Shown in pieces: positions 9,701 through 17,656 of a DNA stretch of 42,211 nucleotides. Source of the DNA: an uncultured Clostridium sp. (GTDB lineage Bacteria; Bacillota; Clostridia; TANB77; CAG-508); NCBI GenBank assembly GCA_947569365.1, contig CANOSM010000017.1, positions 1 through 42,211 of the forward strand, written 5' to 3'. The first letter of the stretch is position 1. Each line of letters starts with the position of its first letter. The translations under genes were made by a program, and so were the position numbers. The notes beneath the pieces were generated by a model. It saw nothing but the letters and a program-made list of their open reading frames with translations. It ran no database searches and was not told the DNA's origin.

Positions 9701-11902
9701 TATTTTATTTTTTATTGAATTAATTATTTCTTTATCTAATCTCCCTAAATGTAATGCATTATTAGTTTTTTCTTCAAATGCTTGTCTTGTTAATTGTTCT
9801 AATTCCTTTTCATTATGCACTATAAAATCTCTACCTGTAGATATAATTCTTTCTTTCGTTTTTTCATCATAGTTATCAAAATTCTTTTCTACATCCTTCT
9901 TAAATGTCTTTACTTTATTTTGATCCTTTTTATCTAAGTAATCCATAAAGTCTTCCCATAATGATTTATTACTTTTTATTACATTATTATCATTATTTTT
10001 CTTTAAATATCTTACTCGCTGTACCACCATGTCAGAAATTCTGTTTCTATTTTGTCCCAAATTTTCATTAAGACTTTTTTCATTTTCTTCAAAAGTTTCA
10101 CTATACTTCTCACTTTCTTTATTTAAAAATTCTTTAGATGAAGTATACATTTTATCTCTTATTCTGTCAATAATTCCTCTATTCTGTAGATACTTATTTA
10201 AATTACTATGTTTTGGATGTGATTTTGAAGATTCAGGTGCAATCTTTATTACATTCTTATTGTTATTATATTTTTCTTCTATAAATCTCTCTGAAACATT
10301 GTTAGCTTCAATTTCTCCTAAACTATTATAATATCTAAGCTTACCCTTCTTTATACTTGCACCTCTTTCAAATCCCTCAATATTTTGTATTGCATGTTGT
10401 ATTTCATGAATTAAAGTTTTTTCGATACTTTTCTTAGAAGTCAGTAATTTATTATTTAAATTGATTATTTGTTTTTGTGCTACACAAGAACCTCTAGTAT
10501 TATTTTTTAAATCTTTAGTCCTAACAATATATTTCTTTAAGTCAGGGTATAATTCAAATAAGATATCATGATTTATTATTTCATCTAATTTATATTGACT
10601 ATTTTCTTTTAGGAATGTTTTTAATGACATATCTTCATCAGTAAATTCAAATTTCCAATCTCCATTTTTATCTTGAAACCAATGAGTTTGTTTTCTTATT
10701 GTTTCATTATCAACATTTTGTTGTGATAATTTAATAGCTTGATTATACATATTCTCTAATCTAACATTATTTCCATTTGCTTTTTTATAATTCTCCTTGG
10801 CAATTTTCCCATAAATTAAATTTTTTGTACCTTTACTGCTAATAGCATTATTCTGTTTAAAGGCTTTTGTAAATTTATCTTTTACTTCATATAAGAATTT
10901 ATAATATTCTTTGCTTTCAGTATTTCCTGTATGTGTTTTTATAAATTTTTCTATCCAATTTGATATTCTTTTCATTAAATTTGGCTTTTCTGATGCTAAT
11001 TGATTTATAAAGTTTTGGTCTGCTAATAATGTTCCTGTTATATCTGATATAGCTTCTGAATCTATATCCAGCTCTTTTAAATCTAATCCATTTCTTTCAT
11101 AAAATTCCTTGTAAGTTTTTTCAAGTTCTAATTTTGCTCTATCATATGCAAACTCTTTACTTGTATATCTCTGTATTACTTCTTTTAATTCTTCATACTC
11201 TCTTGTTCCCTCCAAATCATGTGTCATCTCATGCATTATAACAAACTCGAAAGATTTTTGATTTTCTGGATTAATCCTTATTTCTCTATTACCTTTTCCA
11301 TCTTGTATTATTACACCATTTCCTTTTATAGAATTATCAAATAATATTCTTAATTTTCCATTTGTTACATTTTTATTTCTTGTATCTTGAAACCTTTCTA
11401 TTGTATCTACTAATTTCTTCGATGTATCTTTTGTCATATCAAAATATCTTTGGGCTGTTGTCCTTATATTATCTTTTTCTGTTATCTTATTTGATATTGG
11501 AAACTTATTTTCTAATAAATTACTATTATTTTTTAACTTCTCATTATTAGTACTTCTTTTTAATTTTTCATTTTGTTTATTTAGAATTTTTTCTTGATTT
11601 GTTGGTAATATACCTTTTTCTACATCTTTCTTAAATGTCTTTACTTTATTTGGATCCTTTTTATCTAAGTAATCCATAAAGTCTTCCCATAATGATTTAT
11701 CTTTGCTATTTTTTGATGTTGAAAAAGAACTCTTACTAGAGTCCCCATTTTTATTTTTTTCTATTTTTTTTGCATTATTTTGTTTCGTTTGAGTAGGATA
11801 GTTAGTAATGGTATTACTATTGACATTTTTTTGTGTTGATGGTATTCTATTATTAAATAAATTCATACTATTTTTTGGTTTCGTTGAAACAGACGATATT
11901 CC
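6737..11902 (-). CDS. Giant polyvalent protein, central segment: zincins, PBECR-like nuclease, LPD-type domains
   Basis: About 1,714 codons up to the CGG at 6758 (zero-frame stop at 6737). ATG 11866 has no convincing ribosome binding site; the frame is open upstream to the CGG at 11901-11903, so it is best read as a continuation of the previous segment. Numbered in the joined protein: metalloprotease-like HEMTHDLEG at about 1197, a second zincin-like HEIQHAIQ at about 1473, a basic alpha/beta region (about 1650-1790; IRHLIDDKQLTIDDIVDFI) resembling PBECR (barnase-EndoU-colicin-RelE-like) nuclease domains, then a long helical region (about 1915-2350; LYPNYVPVER) like the LPD38-type domains of polyvalent proteins. 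Known relatives are packaged and ejected into the next host. Domain names are from recall, not a search. Confidence 0.75.
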   Translation of the reverse strand, partial: GISSVSTKPKNSMNLFNNRIPSTQKNVNSNTITNYPTQTKQNNAKKIEKNKNGDSSKSSFSTSKNSKDKSLWEDFMDYLDKKDPNKVKTFKKDVEKGILPTNQEKILNKQNEKLKRSTNNEKLKNNSNLLENKFPISNKITEKDNIRTTAQRYFDMTKDTSKKLVDTIERFQDTRNKNVTNGKLRILFDNSIKGNGVIIQDGKGNREIRINPENQKSFEFVIMHEMTHDLEGTREYEELKEVIQRYTSKEFAYDRAKLELEKTYKEFYERNGLDLKELDIDSEAISDITGTLLADQNFINQLASEKPNLMKRISNWIEKFIKTHTGNTESKEYYKFLYEVKDKFTKAFKQNNAISSKGTKNLIYGKIAKENYKKANGNNVRLENMYNQAIKLSQQNVDNETIRKQTHWFQDKNGDWKFEFTDEDMSLKTFLKENSQYKLDEIINHDILFELYPDLKKYIVRTKDLKNNTRGSCVAQKQIINLNNKLLTSKKSIEKTLIHEIQHAIQNIEGFERGASIKKGKLRYYNSLGEIEANNVSERFIEEKYNNNKNVIKIAPESSKSHPKHSNLNKYLQNRGIIDRIRDKMYTSSKEFLNKESEKYSETFEENEKSLNENLGQNRNRISDMVVQRVRYLKKNNDNNVIKSNKSLWEDFMDYLDKKDQNKVKTFKKDVEKNFDNYDEKTKERIISTGRDFIVHNEKELEQLTRQAFEEKTNNALHLGRLDKEIINSIKNKISNLPKDKVNILSKENYDLIINQSEIRHLIDDKQLTIDDIVDFIKKAPEIIIDNDFVAYTKNNKDEGLRFKKIMKDGTYASFVLISNKGTLKIKSIHMEKDSYENKKRSVYLSNDVQNTPNKTSKTNKSSASYINNIIHPKEANMQDIKNKKQIAPTREDVKKNEIRKKFEELTHIRILDKRSKKRNFRDIKSNLSNTWDMIVQKTVNSNHYIDKLAKESKNMELKYKADVTLSSSGIGQYNIGVAQTDLKGNKIGLSLQDIFKEIEENNQSQDFSRYMNLRHNTDREAVYRPIFGEDISSQTSNKLAKEYEALYPEFKKYAQSIYDYNNNELNLLVEAGMIDKNLADYMKELYPNYVPVERTIENNKVVSNKELSSGKGIKRATGGNSDILTLKESQASKTMKIRRAIAYNQLIKELAGTLKNSEVTKGELGIDSSLDVNTLFDESNAPVKLDKDGKYKATYFENGESYTFEINKGLYESLKSRQSNFEIDWNNSIPGKMLQKATKFRKDFLTKYNLTFSTMNFIKDIQDAPLNSKYTKDFPKNYAKALKEIASNGKIYNLYMANGGGMNSYFNYENGVDSAVKTKNPIKIAGEKISMANEVIEQAPRLAEFISTIESGGSIAEAMYNSAEITTNFKRGGSIIKALDKNGVPFLNASVQGFDKFYRNFSEQSGAKNFCKMLTKAIMLGAVPSLFNWLLNKDDEDYKDLSESQKDLYYLFKYDNGKFIRIPKGRALSVFGSAVIRMGEKINGNENSFKGLGETISNQVAPNNPIDNNIIAPIVQAKTNKTWYGTDLVSDRLQKQLPKNQYDENTDLLSIFLGEKLNASPKKINYLIDQYSGGIGDIFLPMMTKSASNKGNVFKDKFTVDSVLNNKYVSEFYNTINKQTQIANDLEATEQDNLGLKYLTSIQNEISELYNEKRKIQNSDIKNKEKQEKVREIQEEINTKIKNSLKSYKNVENVDKERNDITKIGETYYIKSDRRVANTI
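6758..6760 (-). other. CGG recoding site C (polyvalent protein, C-terminal join), C-GGA
   Basis: The zero frame reads AGT GAT CGG AGA GTG and stops after 6 more codons. The +1 frame reads GAT, (C), GGA GAG TGG CAA: Asp-Gly-Glu-Trp-Gln. It would add 238 residues. Confidence 0.8.
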
Positions 11903-14828
11903 GAATAGTATGAATTTTGTTTATTTCATAGAATTTTCTATCTCCATTTTTATCTATTCCTATATTAATTAATCCTTCAAAGTTTTTTCCTCCTATCTCA
12001 AAATTTATTTTATAATATTCCCAATTAGGAAATTTAGTTGTAGATTTAGTTGGAACACCTGAAGAAACTTTTTGAGAAATTTCAAGTACATTTTTTAATT
12101 CTGTTGACAATCTCATTTTTTCTTTAAAATATGCTGTATTTTGTTGAGGATTTGTATATTTATTAATTCCTTTAGAGCCAATTTCTACTTTATCATTTTT
12201 TGCAATAGTATGTTCTCCTTTTAAATAATCTTGCATATACATTTTAGCAATTTTATTATAATCTTTTTCAGATATTCCATCAAATATATCTTGATCTGTA
12301 TCTACTTTTACATACTTATTTCCTTTACCATCAACTTGAATACTATAATTAGTTTTATTTTCTACTATATTATTAGCCTCAAATGCTTTTCTAAATGAAT
12401 CTTTTATTTTGTATAAATATTCCTTAAATTCTCTATCTGATCCTTTACTTCTATGTATGTCTATAAATTTATTTATCCAATTTACTATTCTTTTTGCTAC
12501 ATTTGGTTTCTTTCTTGATACTTCATTTATAAACTTTTGGTCTCCTAATACTGTCCCTAGTATATCTCCCATTGCTTCACTTTCTATATTAAGATCCTTT
12601 TTATCTAATCCATTTTTATCATAAAATTCATTATATCTTTTCTCTAAATCTGCTTTCGCTTGTTCATATGCAAATCCTTTTCCTGTAAACTCTTTTACTA
12701 CTTCTTGTAATTCTTTATATTCTGCTGTTCCTTCTAAATCATGTGTCATCTCATGTACTACTATAAATTCATATGATTTATTGCTGTTTGGATTTATTCT
12801 CATTAATCTATTTCCATTTGTATCTTTTGTTATTATTCCATTTCCTTTTACTGTATCATCAAATACTATTTTTAAATTTCCATTTGTTGCATTTTTATTT
12901 CTTGTATCTTGAAATCTTTCTATTGTATCTACTATCTTTTTCGTTGTATCTTTTGTCATATCAAAATATCTTTGGGCTGTTGTCTTTATATTATCTTTTT
13001 CTGTTATCTTCTTTGATATTGGAAACTTATTTTCTAATAAATTACTATTGTTATCTATTGAATATTGTAGATTTTCTTCATTAATATTATTATTTTTAGT
13101 TATCTTCTCTGATACTTCTGATATTCCATTTTGAGTAATATTTGTATTATCTATACTATCTATATTACTTATATTATTTTCTTTTCTTATACTTGAATCT
13201 GAAAGCTTATTATTTTGTTCATTATTCATATCTTCTAATAAATCTTGTTTTACTAATTCTGAAAATTCTTTCTTTGACAATTTTACTTCTTTTCCCGTTT
13301 TTGTATTAAATAACGATAGTCCTGTATTTGCTATTGTTGAAGTTATAACTGCCCCAATAAATGCATTTTTATAATCTTCTCTACTTGCTAGCTCAGCTTT
13401 TTCATCATAAGTCATTCTTCTTAAATATGGCTCTATAAATTCTGAAGCCATTTCTTCAAATCCTTCACCAGTAACATCTAAAACCTTTTCTCCTACTTTT
13501 ATGCCTATTTCCCCTTTTGTTGATCTAGATAACTTTTTTAATGTATTAAAAGTAGAAATTCCAATTTTTCCAAATTTTCCACTCTTTGATAAGTCTTTTA
13601 TAATTCTTAGCTTATTTCCTGCAAGTCCTGCTATACCTCCTGAGAATAATTCTATTGCTGTTTCAACTACAGCATTAAGTTCTGCATATTTCATTGCTTC
13701 ATCTAATGTTGCACCTTCTTTTAAGGCTTTATCTGATGAACTTCCAGCAACTGATCCAGCAAAGGGAATCATGCTTATAGCTTTACCTGCTGCTTTTGCT
13801 TTTTTACTACTATTGATTGCTGTTCCTAGTTTGCTTACTCCTTGCAAAGCACCTCCTAGTTTATTCATTGCTAGCATCTTTCCTACTTCACTTGCAGATT
13901 GAGTAAGAATATTAGAATCTGCATCTTTTATAACTGAATCATTTTCTAATTTCTTTTGTGTCTTTGAATTTAATGTATCTATTACATCTTGTTTAGCTAT
14001 ATCTGTTAATATTGTTGATAATTTTTTATTTTCTATTGGTTCTCCCTTTTGTTTTGAATATTCATTTACTAATTGTTCTACTTCTTTATCTTTAAACAAA
14101 GAGTTTTCATCTTCTATTTTTTCTGACGCAGAAGCTAACTTGTACAAGATAAAATCGTCTATTGATTCATAACCTTTTAATGCTCCCTCTACTGCTTGAT
14201 TTACTAACAAATTTGCTGTGCTAGCAGATTTTTTAGTTATTCCATAAAGTTCTTTACCTACTTCTTCTATCGCTTTATATTTCTCTTTTCTTTTATCTTC
14301 TTTTATTTCTTTTTCCATTCTTTTTGATGAATCTATAATATTTTTCTTTTCTTCTGCACTTAATGGTTTTGTTATTTTAGGTTTTGTTGTACTTAGATGA
14401 TATTTTATATAAGCATCTGCATTAGTTTTTTGAAGTATTTTTTCTACTTGTTTTTTTTCTATTTCTTCATTAATTTCTTTACTATTTAAATATTTATTAT
14501 CTTGTTGCTTTATTTTTTGATTATTGTTAGTTATCTCTTGTCTTTTCTTTTTTTCTTCTTGCTGTTTTATAAATTCTTCTATTCTACTCTTTTGACTGTC
14601 CATGAATGAGCCCATGGTACTAGTATTATTGTTTCTATTTAAATTACTAGTTCTAGACTCAAAATTAACTGTACTTGTTGATTTTCTATTATTAAAGAAA
14701 TTTATAAATTCATTTCCTACATCTCTTCTTGGAGTTTGTACTTTTGGCATACCAGCATTACTTTGTATTTGTTTTTTCTTCTTTTTTATTTCATTTACAC
14801 TATTATAAAAAGCATCAAATAATCCCAT
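11868..14828 (-). CDS. Giant polyvalent protein, N-terminal segment with metalloprotease domain
   Basis: 986 residues in the zero frame from ATG 14828 (AGAAAGGATAAATT upstream); 975 before the CGG. Layout: charged, Gln/Asn-rich N-terminus (1-200), a helical Gly/Ala-rich region (about 320-520; IPFAGSVAGSSSDKALKEG) that may contact membrane, then a zinc-metalloprotease-like domain with HEMTHDLEG at about residue 691. It ends with WEYYKINFEIGGKNFEGLI and FYEINKIHTI, a fold like the PBECR nucleases of polyvalent proteins. The zero frame stops just after this; the +1 frame joins the next segment. The metalloprotease domain is repeated nearly unchanged downstream. Probably an internal, ejected virion protein. 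Confidence 0.75.
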   Translation of the reverse strand: MGLFDAFYNSVNEIKKKKKQIQSNAGMPKVQTPRRDVGNEFINFFNNRKSTSTVNFESRTSNLNRNNNTSTMGSFMDSQKSRIEEFIKQQEEKKKRQEITNNNQKIKQQDNKYLNSKEINEEIEKKQVEKILQKTNADAYIKYHLSTTKPKITKPLSAEEKKNIIDSSKRMEKEIKEDKRKEKYKAIEEVGKELYGITKKSASTANLLVNQAVEGALKGYESIDDFILYKLASASEKIEDENSLFKDKEVEQLVNEYSKQKGEPIENKKLSTILTDIAKQDVIDTLNSKTQKKLENDSVIKDADSNILTQSASEVGKMLAMNKLGGALQGVSKLGTAINSSKKAKAAGKAISMIPFAGSVAGSSSDKALKEGATLDEAMKYAELNAVVETAIELFSGGIAGLAGNKLRIIKDLSKSGKFGKIGISTFNTLKKLSRSTKGEIGIKVGEKVLDVTGEGFEEMASEFIEPYLRRMTYDEKAELASREDYKNAFIGAVITSTIANTGLSLFNTKTGKEVKLSKKEFSELVKQDLLEDMNNEQNNKLSDSSIRKENNISNIDSIDNTNITQNGISEVSEKITKNNNINEENLQYSIDNNSNLLENKFPISKKITEKDNIKTTAQRYFDMTKDTTKKIVDTIERFQDTRNKNATNGNLKIVFDDTVKGNGIITKDTNGNRLMRINPNSNKSYEFIVVHEMTHDLEGTAEYKELQEVVKEFTGKGFAYEQAKADLEKRYNEFYDKNGLDKKDLNIESEAMGDILGTVLGDQKFINEVSRKKPNVAKRIVNWINKFIDIHRSKGSDREFKEYLYKIKDSFRKAFEANNIVENKTNYSIQVDGKGNKYVKVDTDQDIFDGISEKDYNKIAKMYMQDYLKGEHTIAKNDKVEIGSKGINKYTNPQQNTAYFKEKMRLSTELKNVLEISQKVSSGVPTKSTTKFPNWEYYKINFEIGGKNFEGLINIGIDKNGDRKFYEINKIHTIRNIVCFNETKK
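11901..11903 (-). other. CGG recoding site D (polyvalent protein, N-terminal join), C-GGA
   Basis: The zero frame reads CAT ACT ATT CGG AAT and stops after 11 more codons. The +1 frame reads ATT, (C), GGA ATA TCG TCT GTT and stays open into the 1,714-codon segment. Confidence 0.8.
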
Positions 14829-14831
14829 AAT

Positions 14832-15779
14832 TTATCCTTTCTTTAATTTTTTTATCTTATTAACTATACCTTTTACTACTTTCTTAGGAATATATAATCG
14901 TTTATTAATTTTCCAATCTACTCTTCTTCCTGCACCAACTAATATTTTACCTCCAATAGTCATAGCTTTAACAATATCCTTCATATAATCTCTTTTATTT
15001 AATACAGATGTATCCTTTGGATTTATACTATTTGAATATGTTGATTTCTTTGATTTTCTTCCTTTTCTACCGCTTCTACTTGATGATGATGCCTTTCTCT
15101 TTGACAATTGATATTCTTTTTCCCACTGCTTATCAGCAACTTTATCTCTCTTTTTCTTATAATCAAATTCCTTTTGCCATCTACTGTCTGTTACTTTATC
15201 TCTACTTAGTTGATAATTATAATCTCTAGTATTAGTTAGTTTCTTCCACTCAAATTCTTTTTGTGCTTGTGCTAGTTGATATGCATGATTTACTAAATCT
15301 ATCTCTGCATTATACCTTTTAGCAAGTAATTCCGCTTCTGCTACATTCTTACTAGCTTCTATTTGTTTCATTTTTATTTTGTATGTTTTCTCTAAATTTG
15401 TTAAATTTTCTAATTGTTCAGTAACATTCTTTTGATAATTATTATATAAACTAGTCTTTACAGTCTCTGATACCTTTCCACCAAGTCCTTGATTTAATAA
15501 AGAATCATTTCCTGTCATATCATTATTTATTTGTCCTTTATATCCCTCATATAATCCTTTATTAGTTCTATTTGTCATTTCTCTTGATGCACCTAGATTA
15601 TTATTCATTTCTGTTTGTATCTGTTCATTTCCTGTATTTAAGACATTATTCTGTGCATTAATTGATTGATCCAGTAAATTTCTTCCTGCTGTTGTTAAAT
15701 TATCTATATCAGCATATCCTGTTGGTGCTGAACTTATATTTGATATTTCATTTGAAAAAGGATTTGATACTTCTATCAT
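14832..15779 (-). CDS. Internal/ejection-type coiled-coil protein, paralogue 1
   Basis: 315 residues, AAGGAGAAGAAA before ATG 15779. Asn/Gln-rich N-terminus with a DIDNLTTAGRNLLDQS segment, a long helical middle (KQIEASKNVAEAELLAKRYNAE), then repeated basic units (VTDSRWQKEFDYKKKRDKV, VADKQWEKEYQLSKRK), ending in a Ser/Arg/Lys-rich tail. It is clearly homologous to the upstream gene at 15829. Lysine-rich coiled-coil proteins placed before a giant polyvalent protein fit virion-internal proteins released with the DNA. No enzyme motif is seen; the assignment rests on position and composition. Confidence 0.6.
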   Translation of the reverse strand: MIEVSNPFSNEISNISSAPTGYADIDNLTTAGRNLLDQSINAQNNVLNTGNEQIQTEMNNNLGASREMTNRTNKGLYEGYKGQINNDMTGNDSLLNQGLGGKVSETVKTSLYNNYQKNVTEQLENLTNLEKTYKIKMKQIEASKNVAEAELLAKRYNAEIDLVNHAYQLAQAQKEFEWKKLTNTRDYNYQLSRDKVTDSRWQKEFDYKKKRDKVADKQWEKEYQLSKRKASSSSRSGRKGRKSKKSTYSNSINPKDTSVLNKRDYMKDIVKAMTIGGKILVGAGRRVDWKINKRLYIPKKVVKGIVNKIKKLKKG

Positions 15780-15799
15780 TTTCTTCTCCTTTCATAAAA

Positions 15800-15830
15800 A
15801 AATAGTACCTAGAAATTCTAAGTACTATTT
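15800..15830 (-). terminator. Terminator between the two paralogues
   Basis: On the minus strand AAATAGTACTTAGAA / TTCTAGGTACTATTT, 15-bp stem with one G-T pair, 1-nt loop and a following T-run. It begins at the stop codon of the gene at 15829 and probably attenuates the late transcript. Confidence 0.75.
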
Positions 15831-16557
15831 AACCTTTTTTAGCTAATTTATATTCTTTTTCCCATTGTTTATCAGACACTTTATCTCTTTTCTTTCTATA
15901 GTCAAAATCCTTTTGCCACTGTTTATCTGTTACTTTATCTCTCTTAACTTTATAATTATAATCTCTTTTATCCATTTGTTTCTGATATTCAAATTCTTTT
16001 TGTTTTTGAGCCAATTCGTGTGCTACTTTTATTTGTTCAATTTGCTGAATATATCCATTAGATATATTTTTAGCTTTTTCTATATCTCCAGCACTTCTTA
16101 CTTCTGCCATCTGTGCATCATATTCTGCATATGCATTTTTTAAGTTATTTATATTTGTGGCCACAGCTTTTTGATAATTATTATATATTCTACTTCTTGC
16201 TCTTTCAGAAGCACCTGAATGACTCATTCCATTACCAGCAAAAGTTTCTTGATTTACTCCATAACTATTAGTAGCTTGTTTATACTCATTATAAGCAGAT
16301 TTATTTAATTTAGTAGTATTTTGTCCTGTTACATCTTTCTGCCTCTGTATTTCATCAACTTGTGTATTAGTATTTTGATCTATAGCATTATTTTGTATTT
16401 GCATAGATTTATTAATCATATCTGCTGACATATCAGATAAACTATCAATATCTTTATATCCTGTTTTATAATTATTTTTTATTTCTGTTGAATATGGATT
16501 TTCATATTCTTGAGCATATTGGCTTGTTTTTATTTTATTACTTAAATTATTACTCAT
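15829..16557 (-). CDS. Internal/ejection-type coiled-coil protein, paralogue 2
   Basis: 242 residues, ATAAGGAG before ATG 16557. Same plan as its neighbour: YKDIDSLSDMSADMINKSMQ near the N-terminus, NGMSHSGASERARSRIYNNYQ in the middle, helical body, and three copies of the unit (K/R)DKVTDKQWQKDFDYRKKR at the C-terminus. The two genes look like a tandem duplication, this copy lacking the Ser/Arg tail. The Gly-rich NGMSHSGASE block recalls minor structural proteins of clostridial phages. Function inferred only from context. Confidence 0.6.
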   Translation of the reverse strand: MSNNLSNKIKTSQYAQEYENPYSTEIKNNYKTGYKDIDSLSDMSADMINKSMQIQNNAIDQNTNTQVDEIQRQKDVTGQNTTKLNKSAYNEYKQATNSYGVNQETFAGNGMSHSGASERARSRIYNNYQKAVATNINNLKNAYAEYDAQMAEVRSAGDIEKAKNISNGYIQQIEQIKVAHELAQKQKEFEYQKQMDKRDYNYKVKRDKVTDKQWQKDFDYRKKRDKVSDKQWEKEYKLAKKG

Positions 16558-16580
16558 TTAGTATCTCCTTATACATATAC

Positions 16581-16974
16581 TTATGATATTCGACCATCTA
16601 AAAAGAAACATGTATTGAATGGTAACCATATATTTGTTGTTGCTTCTACCATTGATGTTATTCCATACCTAGAAAAATTTACTTTTCCATTAACATCTAT
16701 TGTTAATAACCACGTGTTTTTGCCACTTCCTTGGCATAATGTATAGATAGGCGTATCTGGTCTAAATCCGTTCTGGAAGTGTAAATATTTCCACTGGACT
16801 AGTATTACCCTCTATTTTTTTCTTTGGTTTAATAATTCCTTTTAATTCTATCATTCTTCCAATTCTTCGATATGTTGGAATACAGCTATCAGTATTATTA
16901 TATACATTAAAACTGTTTGTTAATCTTGCTTCTATCCATGCTGTATCATTATCTCTTTTACAATTTGGTATCAT
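16581..16974 (-). CDS. Small tail/appendage protein, split by a +1 frameshift at CGG
   Basis: 130 residues when the ribosome shifts +1 at 16768-16770. The zero frame gives only 70 residues ending LPERI. The +1 frame reads LPEGFRPDTPIYTLCQGSG, then NTWLLTIDVNGKVNFSRYG, IWLPFNTCFFLDGRIS and stops at 16581. The LPEGFRP...CQGSG...W.L.I...G.V...RYG...W.PF pattern is a compact beta domain often found at the ends of phage tail or neck appendages, so the full-length reading is convincing. ATG 16974 has only a weak ribosome binding site. It lies between the protein at 17003 and the internal protein at 15829. Confidence 0.8.
16768..16770 (-). other. CGG recoding site E (tail protein), C-GGA
   Basis: The zero frame reads CCA GAA CGG ATT TAG, dying one codon after CGG. 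The +1 frame reads CCA GAA, (C), GGA TTT AGA CCA: Pro-Glu-Gly-Phe-Arg-Pro, with 61 more family-like residues. Confidence 0.9.
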
Positions 16975-17002
16975 TTCAAATATTCCATCCTTTCATTTTT
17001 AC

Positions 17003-17656
17003 TTAAGATTTACTTTCTTCTTTTATTTCTCCTCTTACTACAATTTCTAAAACATCCGAACTGTCTATTATCCAATCTTTTGTTAATTGTATCTTATTGC
17101 TTTTTACTTTTTTCTTCTCTATAAGTTGATCATCATTTATTATTGGTACTCCATCTTCATCTACTTCATAATATGATCCACTTTCTTCTATCACCCACGG
17201 ATTTTCTTCTGGGTTAGGAATTTCTGTTCCAGAAATTACTTTACATCTATATAAATACTCTCCATTTAAATATATGTCTAAAGCATCTGTATTTGTTTTA
17301 TACCATAATGGTAAATCTAATATAATTCCAGTATCCAATTGCGAATTATATATCTTTTCCATTCTATATTTTTTTGTTATTATAGATTTCTCTAGTTGAT
17401 TTATATCATTTTTATAATCTTTTATCTCTTCACCTTTATCTTCTATGATTCTAAATGTTTTAGTAAATCCATCTTGAATTTCTTCAATTAATTCATTATT
17501 TATATAACTTTTAATATCTTCTCCTGCTTTATCAAATAATTGTTTTAATTCATTTGAGGTTTGAGCTGGTTTGTCAGGAAGTGCTTGAATATTCTTTATA
17601 TCTTTTAAAAATTTTGTTAAATTTACTTCTATTTTTTCATTTTCTGAATTTATCAT
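17003..17656 (-). CDS. Tail/baseplate-type structural protein
   Basis: 217 residues; the start ATG 17656 overlaps the end of the gene at 17653. N-terminal helices with a coiled coil (EIKDYKNDINQLEKSIITKKY), then a beta-rich domain (LPLWYKTNTDALDIYLNGEYLYRC, SSDVLEIVVRGEIKEESKS). Similar short proteins with a C-terminal jelly-roll-like domain sit between the stabilisation protein and appendages in gut podoviruses. A structural tail role is inferred; no family can be named. Confidence 0.55.
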   Translation of the reverse strand: MINSENEKIEVNLTKFLKDIKNIQALPDKPAQTSNELKQLFDKAGEDIKSYINNELIEEIQDGFTKTFRIIEDKGEEIKDYKNDINQLEKSIITKKYRMEKIYNSQLDTGIILDLPLWYKTNTDALDIYLNGEYLYRCKVISGTEIPNPEENPWVIEESGSYYEVDEDGVPIINDDQLIEKKKVKSNKIQLTKDWIIDSSDVLEIVVRGEIKEESKS

